NCBI GenBank assembly: GCA_020073265.1
Contig: JAIQFN010000008.1
Span: forward strand, 1-64,000
DNA: 64,000 nt
Origin: Terriglobia bacterium
GTDB taxonomy: Bacteria; Acidobacteriota; Terriglobia; Bryobacterales; Bryobacteraceae
Direction: 5' to 3'
Program-made: the position numbers and the translations under genes
Notes under the pieces: model-generated
What the model saw: only the letters and a program-made list of their open reading frames with translations
The model's database searches: none
What the model was told of the DNA's origin: nothing
In this document: one piece after another, positions 39,950 to 48,855 of the stretch
Layout: each line of letters opens with the position of its first letter
Numbering within the stretch: position 1 is the first letter of the stretch

Positions 39950-41010
39950 TTTGTGCTCTTGTAGATGCGCTGGAACTTGTTCCGGGAGTTGAACACCGTA
40001 AAGGAGCCGTTGGATTCCGCAGTCAGCTTCAGGTAGCTTCCCTGGCAGTGCTCATCGACGTTGGCGATGAAGCTGTCGGGAACGTTGTGCTCCTGCCCGC
40101 CTTCCATGGCGTAGTGGAGCTGCCACAAATCTTCGAGGCCGGGCGAATTCTTGACAATCTGCCAGGCGTCGGGACTGCCGCCCTTGCGCGCGCCGTTGTT
40201 CATGATGGCCACGCGCGGATGGACGGCATGCACCAGGGCCGGCGATCCGGATTGATTCAGCCCGTGGTGCGAAGTCAGGTAAACATCCACGGTTCCGATC
40301 GGGTTGGCGGGGCACATCAGCTCCAGCTCCTTGTTCCAGGTCAGGTCGCCGAGGTCCAGGAAGCGGAAATTGTCGTAAGTGATCAAAACGCCGAGCGAGC
40401 GCCCGTTTTCCGTCGGGTCGTCGTCGCGCTTGGGCGTGGACGCGCAGAACGGATTGGGTTGTCCTGCGCCGGCCAGAGGCGACGCAATGTGCTCGCCGGC
40501 CGCGGCCAGCGCCTGGACGGTCAGATCCTTGATGGGGACGGTGTCGCCCGGCTTCAAGACGCGATGTTCGGCGCGCTGTAGCGTCTTGACGTAATCGGCG
40601 TAATCTTCCTTGACCACGCGCGAATCCTCCATGTTGGGTCCGTGGTCCAGGAAGGTGCCGATCTTCATGCGGTCGGCGAGCTGTGGAACATCGCCGACAT
40701 GATCGCGATGGTAGTGCGTGATCAGGACGTAGTCGAGCTGCTTAACACCGGCGGCCTTGGCGGCCTGCACGATTCGCTCGGCGTCGCGTCCGTCGAATCC
40801 GCGCCAGCCGGTGTCGATCAACAGAGACTGGCCGGAGGGGCTGACGATCAGCGTGGACTGCCCGCCTTCCACGTCGATGAAGAAGATCTGCAGCGGCTTG
40901 GCATCCAGCAGGGCCGGGCCAAACGCCGCCAGTGTTAGAAAAGCGAACGGCCAATACGAGCGGCAAGCTTGGCGCAGCAACCGGGAAAGCATTTTTTCGA
41001 ATCCTATCAC
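39946..41010 (-). CDS. secreted ComEC-like MBL-fold hydrolase
   Basis: This 354-residue protein has an N-terminal hydrophobic export signal (about 17-36). The metallo-beta-lactamase motif THYHRDHVGD is at about 98-107, with FFIDVEGGQSTLI as first strand and DLGDLTWNKE and LTSHHGLNQSGS as later metal ligands, the pattern seen in the hydrolase domain of ComEC/Rec2 and stand-alone relatives. It probably cleaves a phosphoester (nucleic acid or nucleotide) in the periplasm. It overlaps the M28 gene by 4 bp, suggesting a joint scavenging operon. It is divergent from the 41073 gene. Confidence 0.8.
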   Translation of the reverse strand: MIGFEKMLSRLLRQACRSYWPFAFLTLAAFGPALLDAKPLQIFFIDVEGGQSTLIVSPSGQSLLIDTGWRGFDGRDAERIVQAAKAAGVKQLDYVLITHYHRDHVGDVPQLADRMKIGTFLDHGPNMEDSRVVKEDYADYVKTLQRAEHRVLKPGDTVPIKDLTVQALAAAGEHIASPLAGAGQPNPFCASTPKRDDDPTENGRSLGVLITYDNFRFLDLGDLTWNKELELMCPANPIGTVDVYLTSHHGLNQSGSPALVHAVHPRVAIMNNGARKGGSPDAWQIVKNSPGLEDLWQLHYAMEGGQEHNVPDSFIANVDEHCQGSYLKLTAESNGSFTVFNSRNKFQRIYKSTK

Positions 41011-41072
41011 AACCTGGTAATATTGCCGGAACAGACCCTTAGAGCGTAACGTAAATAGAGATAGAAGCTATT

Positions 41073-41534
41073 ATGCCTTACTGTTGCCAATGCGGGCAGA
41101 AGGTCGGCGACCGGGACGTGTTCTGCGGCACTTGCGGAACGCGCCAGCCCCAGTGTTCGCCGGTGTCCGACTACCTGCATGGTATCAGCCCGCGCACGGC
41201 GTCGCTGCTGTGCTACATCCCGATTATCGGCTGGATCGTGGCCATCGTGGTGCTGGCGTCGGCGCGTTTTCGCGGGGACACGCGGGTGCGGTTCAACGCC
41301 TTCCAGGGGCTGTACCTTTTCGTCGCCTGGCTGATTGTGGACTGGGTGCTCAGCCCGCTGTTCAGCTTCCCGCATCTATGGGGGCCGTCGTTCTACCGGA
41401 TCTTCCCGGCGCTGATGAAGGCCGCCATTTTCGGCGCGTGGATTTTCATGATCGTCAAGACCGCGCAGGACGAGCTGTACAAGCTGCCGATCCTGGGCGA
41501 GCTGGCGGAAAAATCGGTCTCAGAGCAAAGATAG
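41073..41534 (+). CDS. zinc-ribbon DUF4870-like membrane protein
   Basis: This 153-residue protein begins with a CxxC-12-CxxC zinc ribbon (CCQCGQ at 4-9, CGTCG at 18-22). Two or three TM helices follow: TASLLCYIPIIGWIVAIVVLAS, LYLFVAWLIVDWVLSPLF and LMKAAIFGAWIFMIVKT, with RFNAFQGLYLF typical of DUF4870. The role is unknown; the ribbon may bind a partner or nucleic acid at the inner face of the membrane. Its stop lies inside the first of three clustered repeats. Confidence 0.8.
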   Translation: MPYCCQCGQKVGDRDVFCGTCGTRQPQCSPVSDYLHGISPRTASLLCYIPIIGWIVAIVVLASARFRGDTRVRFNAFQGLYLFVAWLIVDWVLSPLFSFPHLWGPSFYRIFPALMKAAIFGAWIFMIVKTAQDELYKLPILGELAEKSVSEQR

Positions 41535-41687
41535 CCGGCTGCGGCCAGGATTGGCCCCCCACCTCGAGTCACTCTGCCACCAACTCGCCGGCTCAAGCCG
41601 GCTGCGGCCAGGATTGGCCGCCCCACTTAAGAGTGTGATGTTGGCCTTGTGGGGTAGCCTTTCAGGCTGCAGCCGGCTTCAGCCGGG
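41533..41687. repeat. cluster of three ~40-bp repeats, copies 5-7
   Basis: Copy 5 (41533-41562, minus orientation, lacking its outer part), copy 6 (41587-41626, minus) and copy 7 (41649-41687, plus) fill the gap between two convergent genes. Copies 6 and 7 face each other and can form one large palindrome. Copy 7 is GTGGGGTAGCC.., a slightly diverged version. Confidence 0.8.
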
Positions 41688-41689
41688 CC

Positions 41690-43090
41690 TCAGCGCGTTC
41701 CCGTGGCCGCTTGTTGTAGCGTCCCCGGCATGTCGGCCAGCACGTACGCCATCACCGCCATGGCCGCGATGTTGGCGCGCAGGTCTTCCAGCTTGACTTT
41801 GTCGACCGTATCGGCGCGCGTGTGGTGCCACTCGAAGTAGTGCGTGGCCAGGGTGCGAACCGCCAGGCCGGGCACGCCTTCGCGCATCAGCGGCGCAATG
41901 TCGGCTCCGCCGCCGCCGGGCTGGATGGAGCCGGCGTCGATGCGATCGAGCAGCTTGCCGATTTCGCGCACACGGTTGAGCGCGGCCAGCGAGTCGCCGG
42001 GCGTGCTGACGCCGAAGCCCGCGGGTTTTTCGGCCCCGCCATCCATTTCGATGGCCGCCACGTGATTCCTGACCATAGTGCCCACCCATTCGCGATAAGC
42101 CACGCCGCCGGCGCCGCCGTTCTCTTCGTTGGTCCAGAACACGACGCGCAGCGTGCGGCGGGGATGCAGGCCGAGCTGATGGATCAGGTGAGCCGCTTCC
42201 AGCGCCGTGATGATGCCGGTGCCGTCGTCCTGCGCGCCCGCGCCCACGTCCCAGGAATCGATGTGGCCGCCGATCACCACCACCTCGTCCGGCTTCTCGC
42301 GTCCGGGAATTTCACCCACCACGTTGGCCGACTCGGCATCCGGCAGCGTGCGGGCTTCCATTTCCAGGTGAACGCTCACGGGGTTCCCGGCATCCTGGAG
42401 TCGCTGGATGAGCAGCGCGTCTTCGATGGTGACCGCGGCGGCCGGTATCTTAGGCACGCCGTCCGAGTATTCCAGCGCGCCGGTATGCGGCGTTTGCTGG
42501 CTGACTGGCGTAACCGAGCGGACCAGCGCAGCCACCGCTCCCAGCCGCGCCGCGCGCGAAGGACCCGACATCCGATACACCACCGTCCGGCCGTAGCCTT
42601 CGTAAGGCACATTGAAGAGCACGATTTTTCCTTCGATGCCGGCGCGGCCTTTCTTCTCCAGCTCCTCGAAACTCGAAACCGTTACGACGTCGGCGGTGAT
42701 GCCTTTCTTGGGCGTGGCCACGCTACCGCCCAGGCCGAGAATGTTCAGCGGCTTTGCGACCGGCGTCACCAGCGCGGCGCTTTCGTTGCCTCGCACCCAG
42801 TGCGGCACCTTCACCCGCGGGGTGAAGACGTTGACCAGCCCGTCCGCTTTCATTTGGGCGGCGGCCCAAGCGATGGCCTTGTCGAGCGACGGCGATCCGC
42901 TGAGCCGGTTGCCGATGCGATCGCACAGGTAGGCCAGCTTCTCCATCCCGCCCTGATCCACCAGCGCGGCGTCGATCAGCTTGGTGGCGGCGTCATTATA
43001 TTGTTCAGTCAGATCACCGGCCGGCTGAGCAGCCAGGCCGAGCGCGACGAGAGCGCCGCCGATTCCCACCAGGCTTCTTCGAAGCATCAC
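41690..43090 (-). CDS. secreted M28-family peptidase with PA-like insert
   Basis: This 466-residue protein has a signal peptide (about 1-21). A protease-associated-type insert lies at about 95-215 (GKIVLFNVPYEG, then ARLGAVAALVRSV). The catalytic core includes VVVIGGHIDSWD (His/Asp ligand), GAQDDGTGIITALEAAH, FWTNEENGGAGGVAY (Glu pair), GGGGADIAPL and FEWHHTRADTVD (last His). It resembles carboxypeptidase Q-type M28 enzymes. It is convergent with the DUF4870 gene and separated from it by repeats. It was probably exported to degrade dipeptides. Confidence 0.88.
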   Translation of the reverse strand: MMLRRSLVGIGGALVALGLAAQPAGDLTEQYNDAATKLIDAALVDQGGMEKLAYLCDRIGNRLSGSPSLDKAIAWAAAQMKADGLVNVFTPRVKVPHWVRGNESAALVTPVAKPLNILGLGGSVATPKKGITADVVTVSSFEELEKKGRAGIEGKIVLFNVPYEGYGRTVVYRMSGPSRAARLGAVAALVRSVTPVSQQTPHTGALEYSDGVPKIPAAAVTIEDALLIQRLQDAGNPVSVHLEMEARTLPDAESANVVGEIPGREKPDEVVVIGGHIDSWDVGAGAQDDGTGIITALEAAHLIHQLGLHPRRTLRVVFWTNEENGGAGGVAYREWVGTMVRNHVAAIEMDGGAEKPAGFGVSTPGDSLAALNRVREIGKLLDRIDAGSIQPGGGGADIAPLMREGVPGLAVRTLATHYFEWHHTRADTVDKVKLEDLRANIAAMAVMAYVLADMPGTLQQAATGTR

Positions 43091-43196
43091 CCGTACAGGA
43101 TAACAGCCGAGGCCGCGGGAAAGCGTTGACGGAGGCGGGCTGGACCGTAACGGTACTCGAGTAAGGGCTGCCGCCGTTGCTCCGGCGCCCGTTGCG

Positions 43197-43427
43197 TCAC
43201 TGCGGCTGAAATTCCAGCGACTTGAAGCCGTGCTGCCGCATGACCTCGCGCGCCTGTTCGAGCGCTTCCGGCAACACGTAGAAAAACGCTCCGACGCGCT
43301 GATGCCGGAAGATGACGCCGCCGCTGTAGGTGTCGGTCTCCACCGCGTAATCGACGCCCCACTCGGTGAGGACGCCCTCCAGCCGCAAAGCGTCCTTGAG
43401 CCGTTTGGCGATGTAGATCAGGTCCAT
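43197..43427 (-). CDS. small DUF2007-like hypothetical protein
   Basis: From the ATG at 43427, which has GAGGA 7 bp upstream, the product is 76 residues. The frame is open to an ATG at 43493, so 98 residues is possible. The pattern IYIAKRLKDALRLEGVLTEWGVDYAVE and GVIFRHQRVGAFFYVLPEALEQAREVM is like DUF2007-type small signalling proteins (alpha-beta, ferredoxin-like). The function is unknown. Confidence 0.65.
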   Translation of the reverse strand: MDLIYIAKRLKDALRLEGVLTEWGVDYAVETDTYSGGVIFRHQRVGAFFYVLPEALEQAREVMRQHGFKSLEFQPQ

Positions 43428-43586
43428 TTCGCGGTCCTCGAAAAAGTCGGCTTCGCGGCGCATTACGCTTTCAATCTTATCGCGGCCGCCCATTTCGCTT
43501 CGGAGCCTCGCAGCCCGCGTTTTTTCCCATCAATTGGCAGACCTTGCTAACCTCGGCTAGAATAGGTGTACCCGGATCAGAATCCC

Positions 43587-43844
43587 ATGCCGACCCGCAA
43601 CGTCAATCTGACTAACGAGCTGAACCGGTTCGTGTTGAAGAAAGTTGCGAGCGGGCGCTACGAGAACGCCAGTGAGGTTGTGCGTGCAGCGCTGCGGACA
43701 CTAGAGCGTGAGGAGCAGCAACATGAAGCCAGGCTGGCCGCGCTCCGCTCTGCCATCGATGAAGGTGATGCCAGCGGTCTTGCGGCCGGCGATGTATTCG
43801 GGCGCGTTCGAAAGAGACTGGAGCTTCGGCGAATTCGACGCTAG
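43587..43844 (+). CDS. parD: ParD-family antitoxin
   Basis: This 85-residue antitoxin of a ParDE type II system has an N-terminal ribbon-helix-helix (RNVNLTNELNRFVLKKVASGRYENASEVVRAALRTLE) that binds operator DNA. The tail (about 50-85) wraps and neutralises ParE. The ATG at 43587 is the natural family start (MPTRNVNL). The toxin gene begins 3 bp after its stop. The pair probably autoregulates from the short region upstream of 43587, where I see no clear palindrome. Confidence 0.9.
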   Translation: MPTRNVNLTNELNRFVLKKVASGRYENASEVVRAALRTLEREEQQHEARLAALRSAIDEGDASGLAAGDVFGRVRKRLELRRIRR

Positions 43845-43847
43845 ACC

Positions 43848-44162
43848 GTGGCCGTTTTCCGTTTCTCGCGACTAGCGGAGCGTGACTTACTGGGCATTGC
43901 CGAGTATACCCTCCGCACTTGGGGCGCAGGCCAAGCTGTCATTTATCTTGATGAGCTGGAGGCGTGTTGCCGGAGCCTCGCGGACCATCCAGCGCTGGAT
44001 AGAGCCTGTGACGATATCAGGCCGGGCTTGCGCCGCATCGAGCATGGCCGGCACGTCGTGTTCTACCGGGAGAAAGCCGGCGGAATTCTCATTTCCCGCA
44101 TCTTGCATCTGCGTATGCTACCCGATCTTAACCGAATCGACGACCGCGAGGATGAATCATAA
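43848..44162 (+). CDS. parE: ParE-family toxin
   Basis: This 104-residue RelE/ParE-fold toxin starts at GTG 43848. Family marks are FRFSRLAERDLLGIAEYTLRTWG, HPALDRACDDIRPGLRRIEHGRHVVFYR and ILISRILHLRMLP. ParE toxins generally poison DNA gyrase; some relatives act on ribosomes. The motif set looks intact. The pair lies in the chromosome, close to DNA-metabolism genes dprA and topA, with no sign of a surrounding mobile element. Confidence 0.9.
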   Translation: MAVFRFSRLAERDLLGIAEYTLRTWGAGQAVIYLDELEACCRSLADHPALDRACDDIRPGLRRIEHGRHVVFYREKAGGILISRILHLRMLPDLNRIDDREDES

Positions 44163-44207
44163 ACCTGGTAACCACCTTCAGCGCGGAGGCTAACACGTTC
44201 ACCCGAA

Positions 44208-44687
44208 TCAGGCTCGTGCCGACGCGATGCGGCGGCCCAACCGGCGCAGCACCGGCGTAAGCGCGAAATAGATGGCCGCGGCCAGGAGCGGACTCACCAC
44301 CAACCAAATCGCCATGGCACCGAGGCTCGCGATCCACAACATTTTGATCAGGCTCCAGGGAGCGGACTTGAGCATTCCGAACACGTCCGTCAACGACAGG
44401 GCGATGGGCGCACGGCCGGCAACCCGGCTGCCGGCTTGAAGAAAGGGCAGGAACAGAATCAGTTGCACCGGGTAGATGAAGTAGTTCACCAGTTGGATAG
44501 CGGGCAAATTCAGCCGCAACACAACCGCCGCCGCCGCACAAAGAAGCGTCGTCGACCCCAACACCGGAAAGATTCCGAGGACGGCGCCCAGCGCAATGCT
44601 GAGAGCGATCTTCTCCGGCGTGATGCCCTGCCGGAGCAGGTCAACGATCGGCTGAACGATCTTCCGATAGGGCCACGTGCTTTTCAA
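44208..44687 (-). CDS. DUF2062 membrane protein
   Basis: The likely start is TTG at 44687, with AGAGGAAG about 5 bp upstream; no in-frame ATG lies near. The 159-residue product has LRQGITPEKIALSIALGAVLGIFPVLGSTTLLC, the hallmark of DUF2062, followed by LNLPAIQLVNYFIYPVQLILFLPFLQAG and a C-terminal TM pair ending in an Arg-rich tail. These small inner-membrane proteins have no settled function. It is divergent from dprA, separated by about 120 bp. Confidence 0.8.
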   Translation of the reverse strand: MKSTWPYRKIVQPIVDLLRQGITPEKIALSIALGAVLGIFPVLGSTTLLCAAAAVVLRLNLPAIQLVNYFIYPVQLILFLPFLQAGSRVAGRAPIALSLTDVFGMLKSAPWSLIKMLWIASLGAMAIWLVVSPLLAAAIYFALTPVLRRLGRRIASARA

Positions 44688-44807
44688 TGAGCTTCCTCTT
44701 CTAACATAGCGTTCGGATCCCCGGCCCGGCCCAACAAGCGGGACCCCGCACACGCCGATGGCTCCGTCCGAGAACTTCCCCGCCCTCCTGCCACCAATCT
44801 CCATAAG

Positions 44808-45968
44808 ATGGTGGCCCCCGCCCTCACCAAAGAAGACGAACTGCATTGGCTCGCCCTGCGCTTGATTCCCGGCCTGGGCGCGCGGAACGCCGGCCGGCTG
44901 GTGGCACAGTTTCGAACGCCTCAGGCCATCTTTCGCGCTTCCCGCCACGACCTTGAAGCCGCCGGTCTGGCCGGCAGCCTGGCCCAAACCATCGCCAGCG
45001 GCTGCACTTTCGAGGACGCCGTCGATCAGCAGCAGAAGATGCTCGAAACCGGAACCGCCCTGGTCCCGATCTCCGGCCCCGACTACCCGCCGCGGCTCAA
45101 AGAAATCTACGATCCGCCGCTGGTGCTCTTCGCGCGCGGCCGCCTGCAGTTGCTTCAGTCGGTGATGCTCGGCGTGGTGGGAACCCGGCGCGCGACGTCC
45201 TACGGAATCGCGGCCTGCGAGCGACTGGCCACGGATCTCGCGCAAGCCGGCCTAACCATCGTCAGCGGCATGGCGCGCGGTATCGACACGGCGGCGCATC
45301 GCAGCGCGCTCGCAGTCGCGGGCGACACCATCGCGGTTTTCGGCTGCGGCGTCGACTTGGTCTACCCGGCCGAGAATCGCAAGCTGGCCACCGAGATCGC
45401 AGAAAAAGGCCTGCTGCTCAGCGAGTATCCGATGTCCGGACCCGCCTACCCGCAGAATTTTCCCACCCGCAACCGCATCATCAGCGGCATGAGCGTGGGC
45501 GTCCTGGTAGTGGAAGGCGCGCAGTACAGCGGCTCGTCGATCACGGCGAAAATGGCGCTGGAGCAGCAGCGCGAGGTTTTCGCCATCCCCGGTAACATCA
45601 CCTCGAAAATGAGCTGGGGACCCAACCTGCTGATCAAGCAGGGCGCCAAGCTGGTCCAGGAGTGGAACGACGTAGTGGTGGAACTGCCGGCCGAAGTGCG
45701 GCGTGCGCTGGTCGCCAAGGCGCAGGCGCGTTCAGCAGGCATGTCGCTGGAAACAAAAGACGATCAGCTCGCGCTCCCAGGCGAAGCCGGACCCGCGCAC
45801 CGGGCCCTGCTGGCCCACCTGAAGCCCGATCTGGCCACCCACATCGACGAACTGCACGAAACTTTTGATACCCTGACATCATCTGAGATAATTGCCGCAC
45901 TGTTTGACCTCGAGTTGCTTGGCCTCGTAAAACAACTCCCCGGCAAGAACTTTGTTAAAGTGTGGTAG
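44808..45968 (+). CDS. dprA: DNA processing protein DprA
   Basis: DprA binds incoming single-stranded DNA and loads RecA during natural transformation. It has 386 residues. An N-terminal SAM-like domain (LIPGLGARNAGRLVAQF) is followed by the Rossmann-like core with VGTRRATSYG, VSGMARGIDTAAHRSAL, GCGVDLVYPAENRKL, SEYPMSGPAYPQNFPTRNRIISGM and GSSITAKMALEQQREVFAIPGNI. The C-terminal winged-helix module has LTSSEIIAALFDLELLGLVKQLPG. It is complete. dprA next to topA is a common bacterial arrangement. It implies competence potential. Confidence 0.95.
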   Translation: MVAPALTKEDELHWLALRLIPGLGARNAGRLVAQFRTPQAIFRASRHDLEAAGLAGSLAQTIASGCTFEDAVDQQQKMLETGTALVPISGPDYPPRLKEIYDPPLVLFARGRLQLLQSVMLGVVGTRRATSYGIAACERLATDLAQAGLTIVSGMARGIDTAAHRSALAVAGDTIAVFGCGVDLVYPAENRKLATEIAEKGLLLSEYPMSGPAYPQNFPTRNRIISGMSVGVLVVEGAQYSGSSITAKMALEQQREVFAIPGNITSKMSWGPNLLIKQGAKLVQEWNDVVVELPAEVRRALVAKAQARSAGMSLETKDDQLALPGEAGPAHRALLAHLKPDLATHIDELHETFDTLTSSEIIAALFDLELLGLVKQLPGKNFVKVW

Positions 45969-46031
45969 ATTCTAAACCGATAGTCTCTGACTGAATATCA
46001 TTTGTAAGCATTCGTACGGACTTCATACGTC

Positions 46032-48458
46032 ATGGCAAAGTCTCTAGTGATCGTGGAGTCGCCCACCAAGGCGAAAACGATCGGAAAATATCTCGGCAAG
46101 CAGTACGTCGTCAAAGCGTCGCTTGGGCACGTCAAGGATCTTCCGAAAAAAGATCTGGCCGTGGATGTCGACAAGAACTTCGAACCGCGCTACGAAGTGA
46201 TCGAAGGCAAGAAGAAGCTGATCGCGGAGCTGAAGCAGGCGGCCAAGGGCATGGAGTCCGTGTATCTGGCGGCTGACCCGGATCGCGAGGGCGAGGCCAT
46301 CTGCTATCACCTGCAAGAAGAGCTGGATGGATCCAAGAAAGGGCCCAAGATCTACCGCGTGATGTTCAACGAGATCACTGCGGGCGCGGTCAAGAAGGCC
46401 TTCGAGAAGCCCGGCTCGGTGAACCTGCACCTGGTGGACGCGCAGCAGGCGCGCCGCATCCTGGATCGCCTGGTCGGCTACAAAATTTCGCCGCTGCTGT
46501 GGGACAAGGTGCGCCGGGGACTTTCGGCCGGCCGCGTCCAGACCGTGGCGCTGCGCCTCATCGTCGAGCGCGAGCGCGAAATTCGCGCCTTCCTGAAACG
46601 CGAGTACTGGACCATCGACGTCCAGCTCAACGCCAAGAAGCCGCCCGTGCTGGTGGCGCGCTTCACCAAGAAAGACGATCAGGCCATCGAGGTCGGCGAT
46701 GAAGCCACCGCCAAGTCGCTGGTCGATCAGCTGGACGGCTCCCGGTACCTGGTCCACTCCGTCAGCACGCGCGAAAAAAAGCGCAACCCGGTTCCCCCGT
46801 TCATCACCTCCACGCTGCAGCAGGAATCCTCGCGCAAGCTGCGCTTCAGCGTGAAGCGCACCATGATGCTCGCGCAGCGCTTGTACGAAGGCGTGGATCT
46901 CGGCGCGGAAGGCTCGGTCGGCCTTATCACCTACATGCGAACGGATTCGACGCGCGTGTCGGCCGACGCCCTCGAGGAAGTCCGCGGCCTCATCCGCGAT
47001 CGCTTCGGTGCGCCGTTCTGCCCGGAATCGCCCAACGTCTACAAGAGCAAGAAGGAAGCGCAGGACGCCCACGAAGCCGTGCGTCCCTCCTCGCCGCGCC
47101 GCACCCCCGAAGACGTCGCGCCGTTCCTGCAAGAAGACGAGCTGAAACTCTACCGCTTGATCTGGATGCGCTTCGTCGCGTCGCAGATGATGCCGGCGGT
47201 GTTCGATCAGACCACCATCGACGTCGCCGCCCAAGGCAAGGATGGCGCAACCTACATGTTCCGCGCCACCGGCAGCGTGCCCAAGTTCAAGGGCTTCCTG
47301 GAAGTCTACGAAGAAGGCAAGGACCAGAAGGACGAGGACGACGAAGAGTTGAAGCATCGCCTCCCGCTGGTGCAGCAGGGCGAAGAGCTGAAGTTCAAGT
47401 CCATCCTGCCCGAGCAGCACTTCACCGAGCCGCCCCCGCGCTTCAACGAAGCCACGCTGGTCAAGGAACTGGAAGCCGACGGCGTCGGCCGGCCTTCCAC
47501 CTACGCCTCCATTCTGTCCACCATCCAGGAGCGCGAATACGTCAAGAAAGAAGGCGGGAAATTCATTCCCACCGAGCTCGGCATGGTGGTGACCGACCTG
47601 CTGCTCGAGAACTTCCAGAATCTCTTCGACGTCAAATACACCGCTCGCATGGAAGAAGAGCTGGACGAAATCGAAGACGGCAAAATGGACTGGCGCGAGG
47701 CCATGGCCGAGTTCTACGACCGCTTCCAGAAAGACCTGGAGCACGCCGAGCGGCACATGACCGACATCAAGCGCATGGAGAAGCCCACCGACCTGGTGTG
47801 CGACAAGTGCGGCAAGCCCATGGTCATCAAGTGGGGCCGCCACGGCAGCTTCATCGCCTGCACCGGCTACCCGGAGTGCACCAACACGCGCGAGCTCACC
47901 GTGGATCTTCCGGATGTCGACAAGATCGACCTCACCGAGCAGGACGCCGAGGAGTACTGCGAAAATTGCGGCCGTCCCATGGTGCTCAAGAAGGGCCGCT
48001 TCGGCCAGTTTTACGCCTGTTCCGGTTATCCGGATTGCAAGACCACCAAGCAGATCGGCGGCGAACAGAAAAAGAGCGACGTGCCGCTCGATGAGAAATG
48101 CCCGCAGTGCTCCAGCAACCTGGTGTTGAAGCACGGGCGCTTCGGCGAATTCACCGCCTGCAGCAACTACCCGAAGTGCAAGTTCGTCAAGCAGAAAACC
48201 ATTGGAGTTGCTTGCCCGGATTGCTCCGAGGGCCAGGTGATCGAGCGCCGCTCCAAGCGCGGCAAAACCTTCTACGGCTGCAACCGGTATCCCGACTGCA
48301 AGTTCGTGGCATGGGGCAAGCCGATGGCGGAAAAATGCCCCGAGTGCGGCTCCAGCTACCTGGTCGAAAAATGGCTGAAAGCCGGCCCGGTTGCGCAGTG
48401 CCCCAACGCCGAGTGCAAATACAAAAAGCCGCTGGCTCCGGTCGAGGCCACCGCGTAG
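46032..48458 (+). CDS. topA: DNA topoisomerase I
   Basis: This type IA topoisomerase relaxes negative supercoils. The protein has 808 residues. The N-terminal Toprim domain starts KSLVIVESPTKAKTIGKYLG and contains AADPDREGEAICYHL. The catalytic Tyr is residue 301 in GLITYMRTDSTRVS. VKELEADGVGRPSTYASIL follows in the core. At least four C-terminal zinc ribbons (CDKCGKPM..CTGYPEC; CENCGRPM..CSGYPDC; CPQCSSNL..CSNYPKC; CPDCSEGQ..CNRYPDC) plus a last CPECGSSYL complete a full-length enzyme. It follows dprA. Confidence 0.97.
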   Translation: MAKSLVIVESPTKAKTIGKYLGKQYVVKASLGHVKDLPKKDLAVDVDKNFEPRYEVIEGKKKLIAELKQAAKGMESVYLAADPDREGEAICYHLQEELDGSKKGPKIYRVMFNEITAGAVKKAFEKPGSVNLHLVDAQQARRILDRLVGYKISPLLWDKVRRGLSAGRVQTVALRLIVEREREIRAFLKREYWTIDVQLNAKKPPVLVARFTKKDDQAIEVGDEATAKSLVDQLDGSRYLVHSVSTREKKRNPVPPFITSTLQQESSRKLRFSVKRTMMLAQRLYEGVDLGAEGSVGLITYMRTDSTRVSADALEEVRGLIRDRFGAPFCPESPNVYKSKKEAQDAHEAVRPSSPRRTPEDVAPFLQEDELKLYRLIWMRFVASQMMPAVFDQTTIDVAAQGKDGATYMFRATGSVPKFKGFLEVYEEGKDQKDEDDEELKHRLPLVQQGEELKFKSILPEQHFTEPPPRFNEATLVKELEADGVGRPSTYASILSTIQEREYVKKEGGKFIPTELGMVVTDLLLENFQNLFDVKYTARMEEELDEIEDGKMDWREAMAEFYDRFQKDLEHAERHMTDIKRMEKPTDLVCDKCGKPMVIKWGRHGSFIACTGYPECTNTRELTVDLPDVDKIDLTEQDAEEYCENCGRPMVLKKGRFGQFYACSGYPDCKTTKQIGGEQKKSDVPLDEKCPQCSSNLVLKHGRFGEFTACSNYPKCKFVKQKTIGVACPDCSEGQVIERRSKRGKTFYGCNRYPDCKFVAWGKPMAEKCPECGSSYLVEKWLKAGPVAQCPNAECKYKKPLAPVEATA

Positions 48459-48479
48459 CTAGAATAACAGTAGAAGTTC

Positions 48480-48767
48480 ATGAACAACGAGCAGATACAG
48501 GCTGCCATGAAGGAGCTCCAGGACGCCATGGTCGTTATGGCTCACATGGAAACGCGGCAAACCGAAAGACTCTTGCGTCAGGAGCGGGAGATCGAGGAAC
48601 TCTCCCAGTCGCGAGTGCGCGTCGAGCAGACAGTGCGCCGTCTCGACGAGGAAGCGGCCGGATTCCGCCGCCGCACCGAACAGAACCTCGCCGAAATCAC
48701 GGACAAGCTCAACGGTTTGATCGGCTATGTCGCGGGCCAGCGCCCCGGCGCCCGCCCCCCGCAATAG
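48480..48767 (+). CDS. small coiled-coil protein
   Basis: This 95-residue protein is almost entirely helical with heptads (MKELQDAMVVMAHMETRQTERLLRQEREIEEL, then RVEQTVRRLDEEAAGFRRRTEQNLAEITDKL) and ends in a Pro/Arg tail. It starts 21 bp after topA, so it is probably co-transcribed. I recognise no family. A structural accessory of topoisomerase or of the cell envelope would be guesswork. Confidence 0.6.
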   Translation: MNNEQIQAAMKELQDAMVVMAHMETRQTERLLRQEREIEELSQSRVRVEQTVRRLDEEAAGFRRRTEQNLAEITDKLNGLIGYVAGQRPGARPPQ

Positions 48768-48855
48768 GCGCATCGGCGCAAATCACCGGCGACGCCGAAG
48801 CAACTCGCGTGTCCGCCAGCCCGCTTGACCGCCCCCTAGGATCCGCCTTGCGCGC

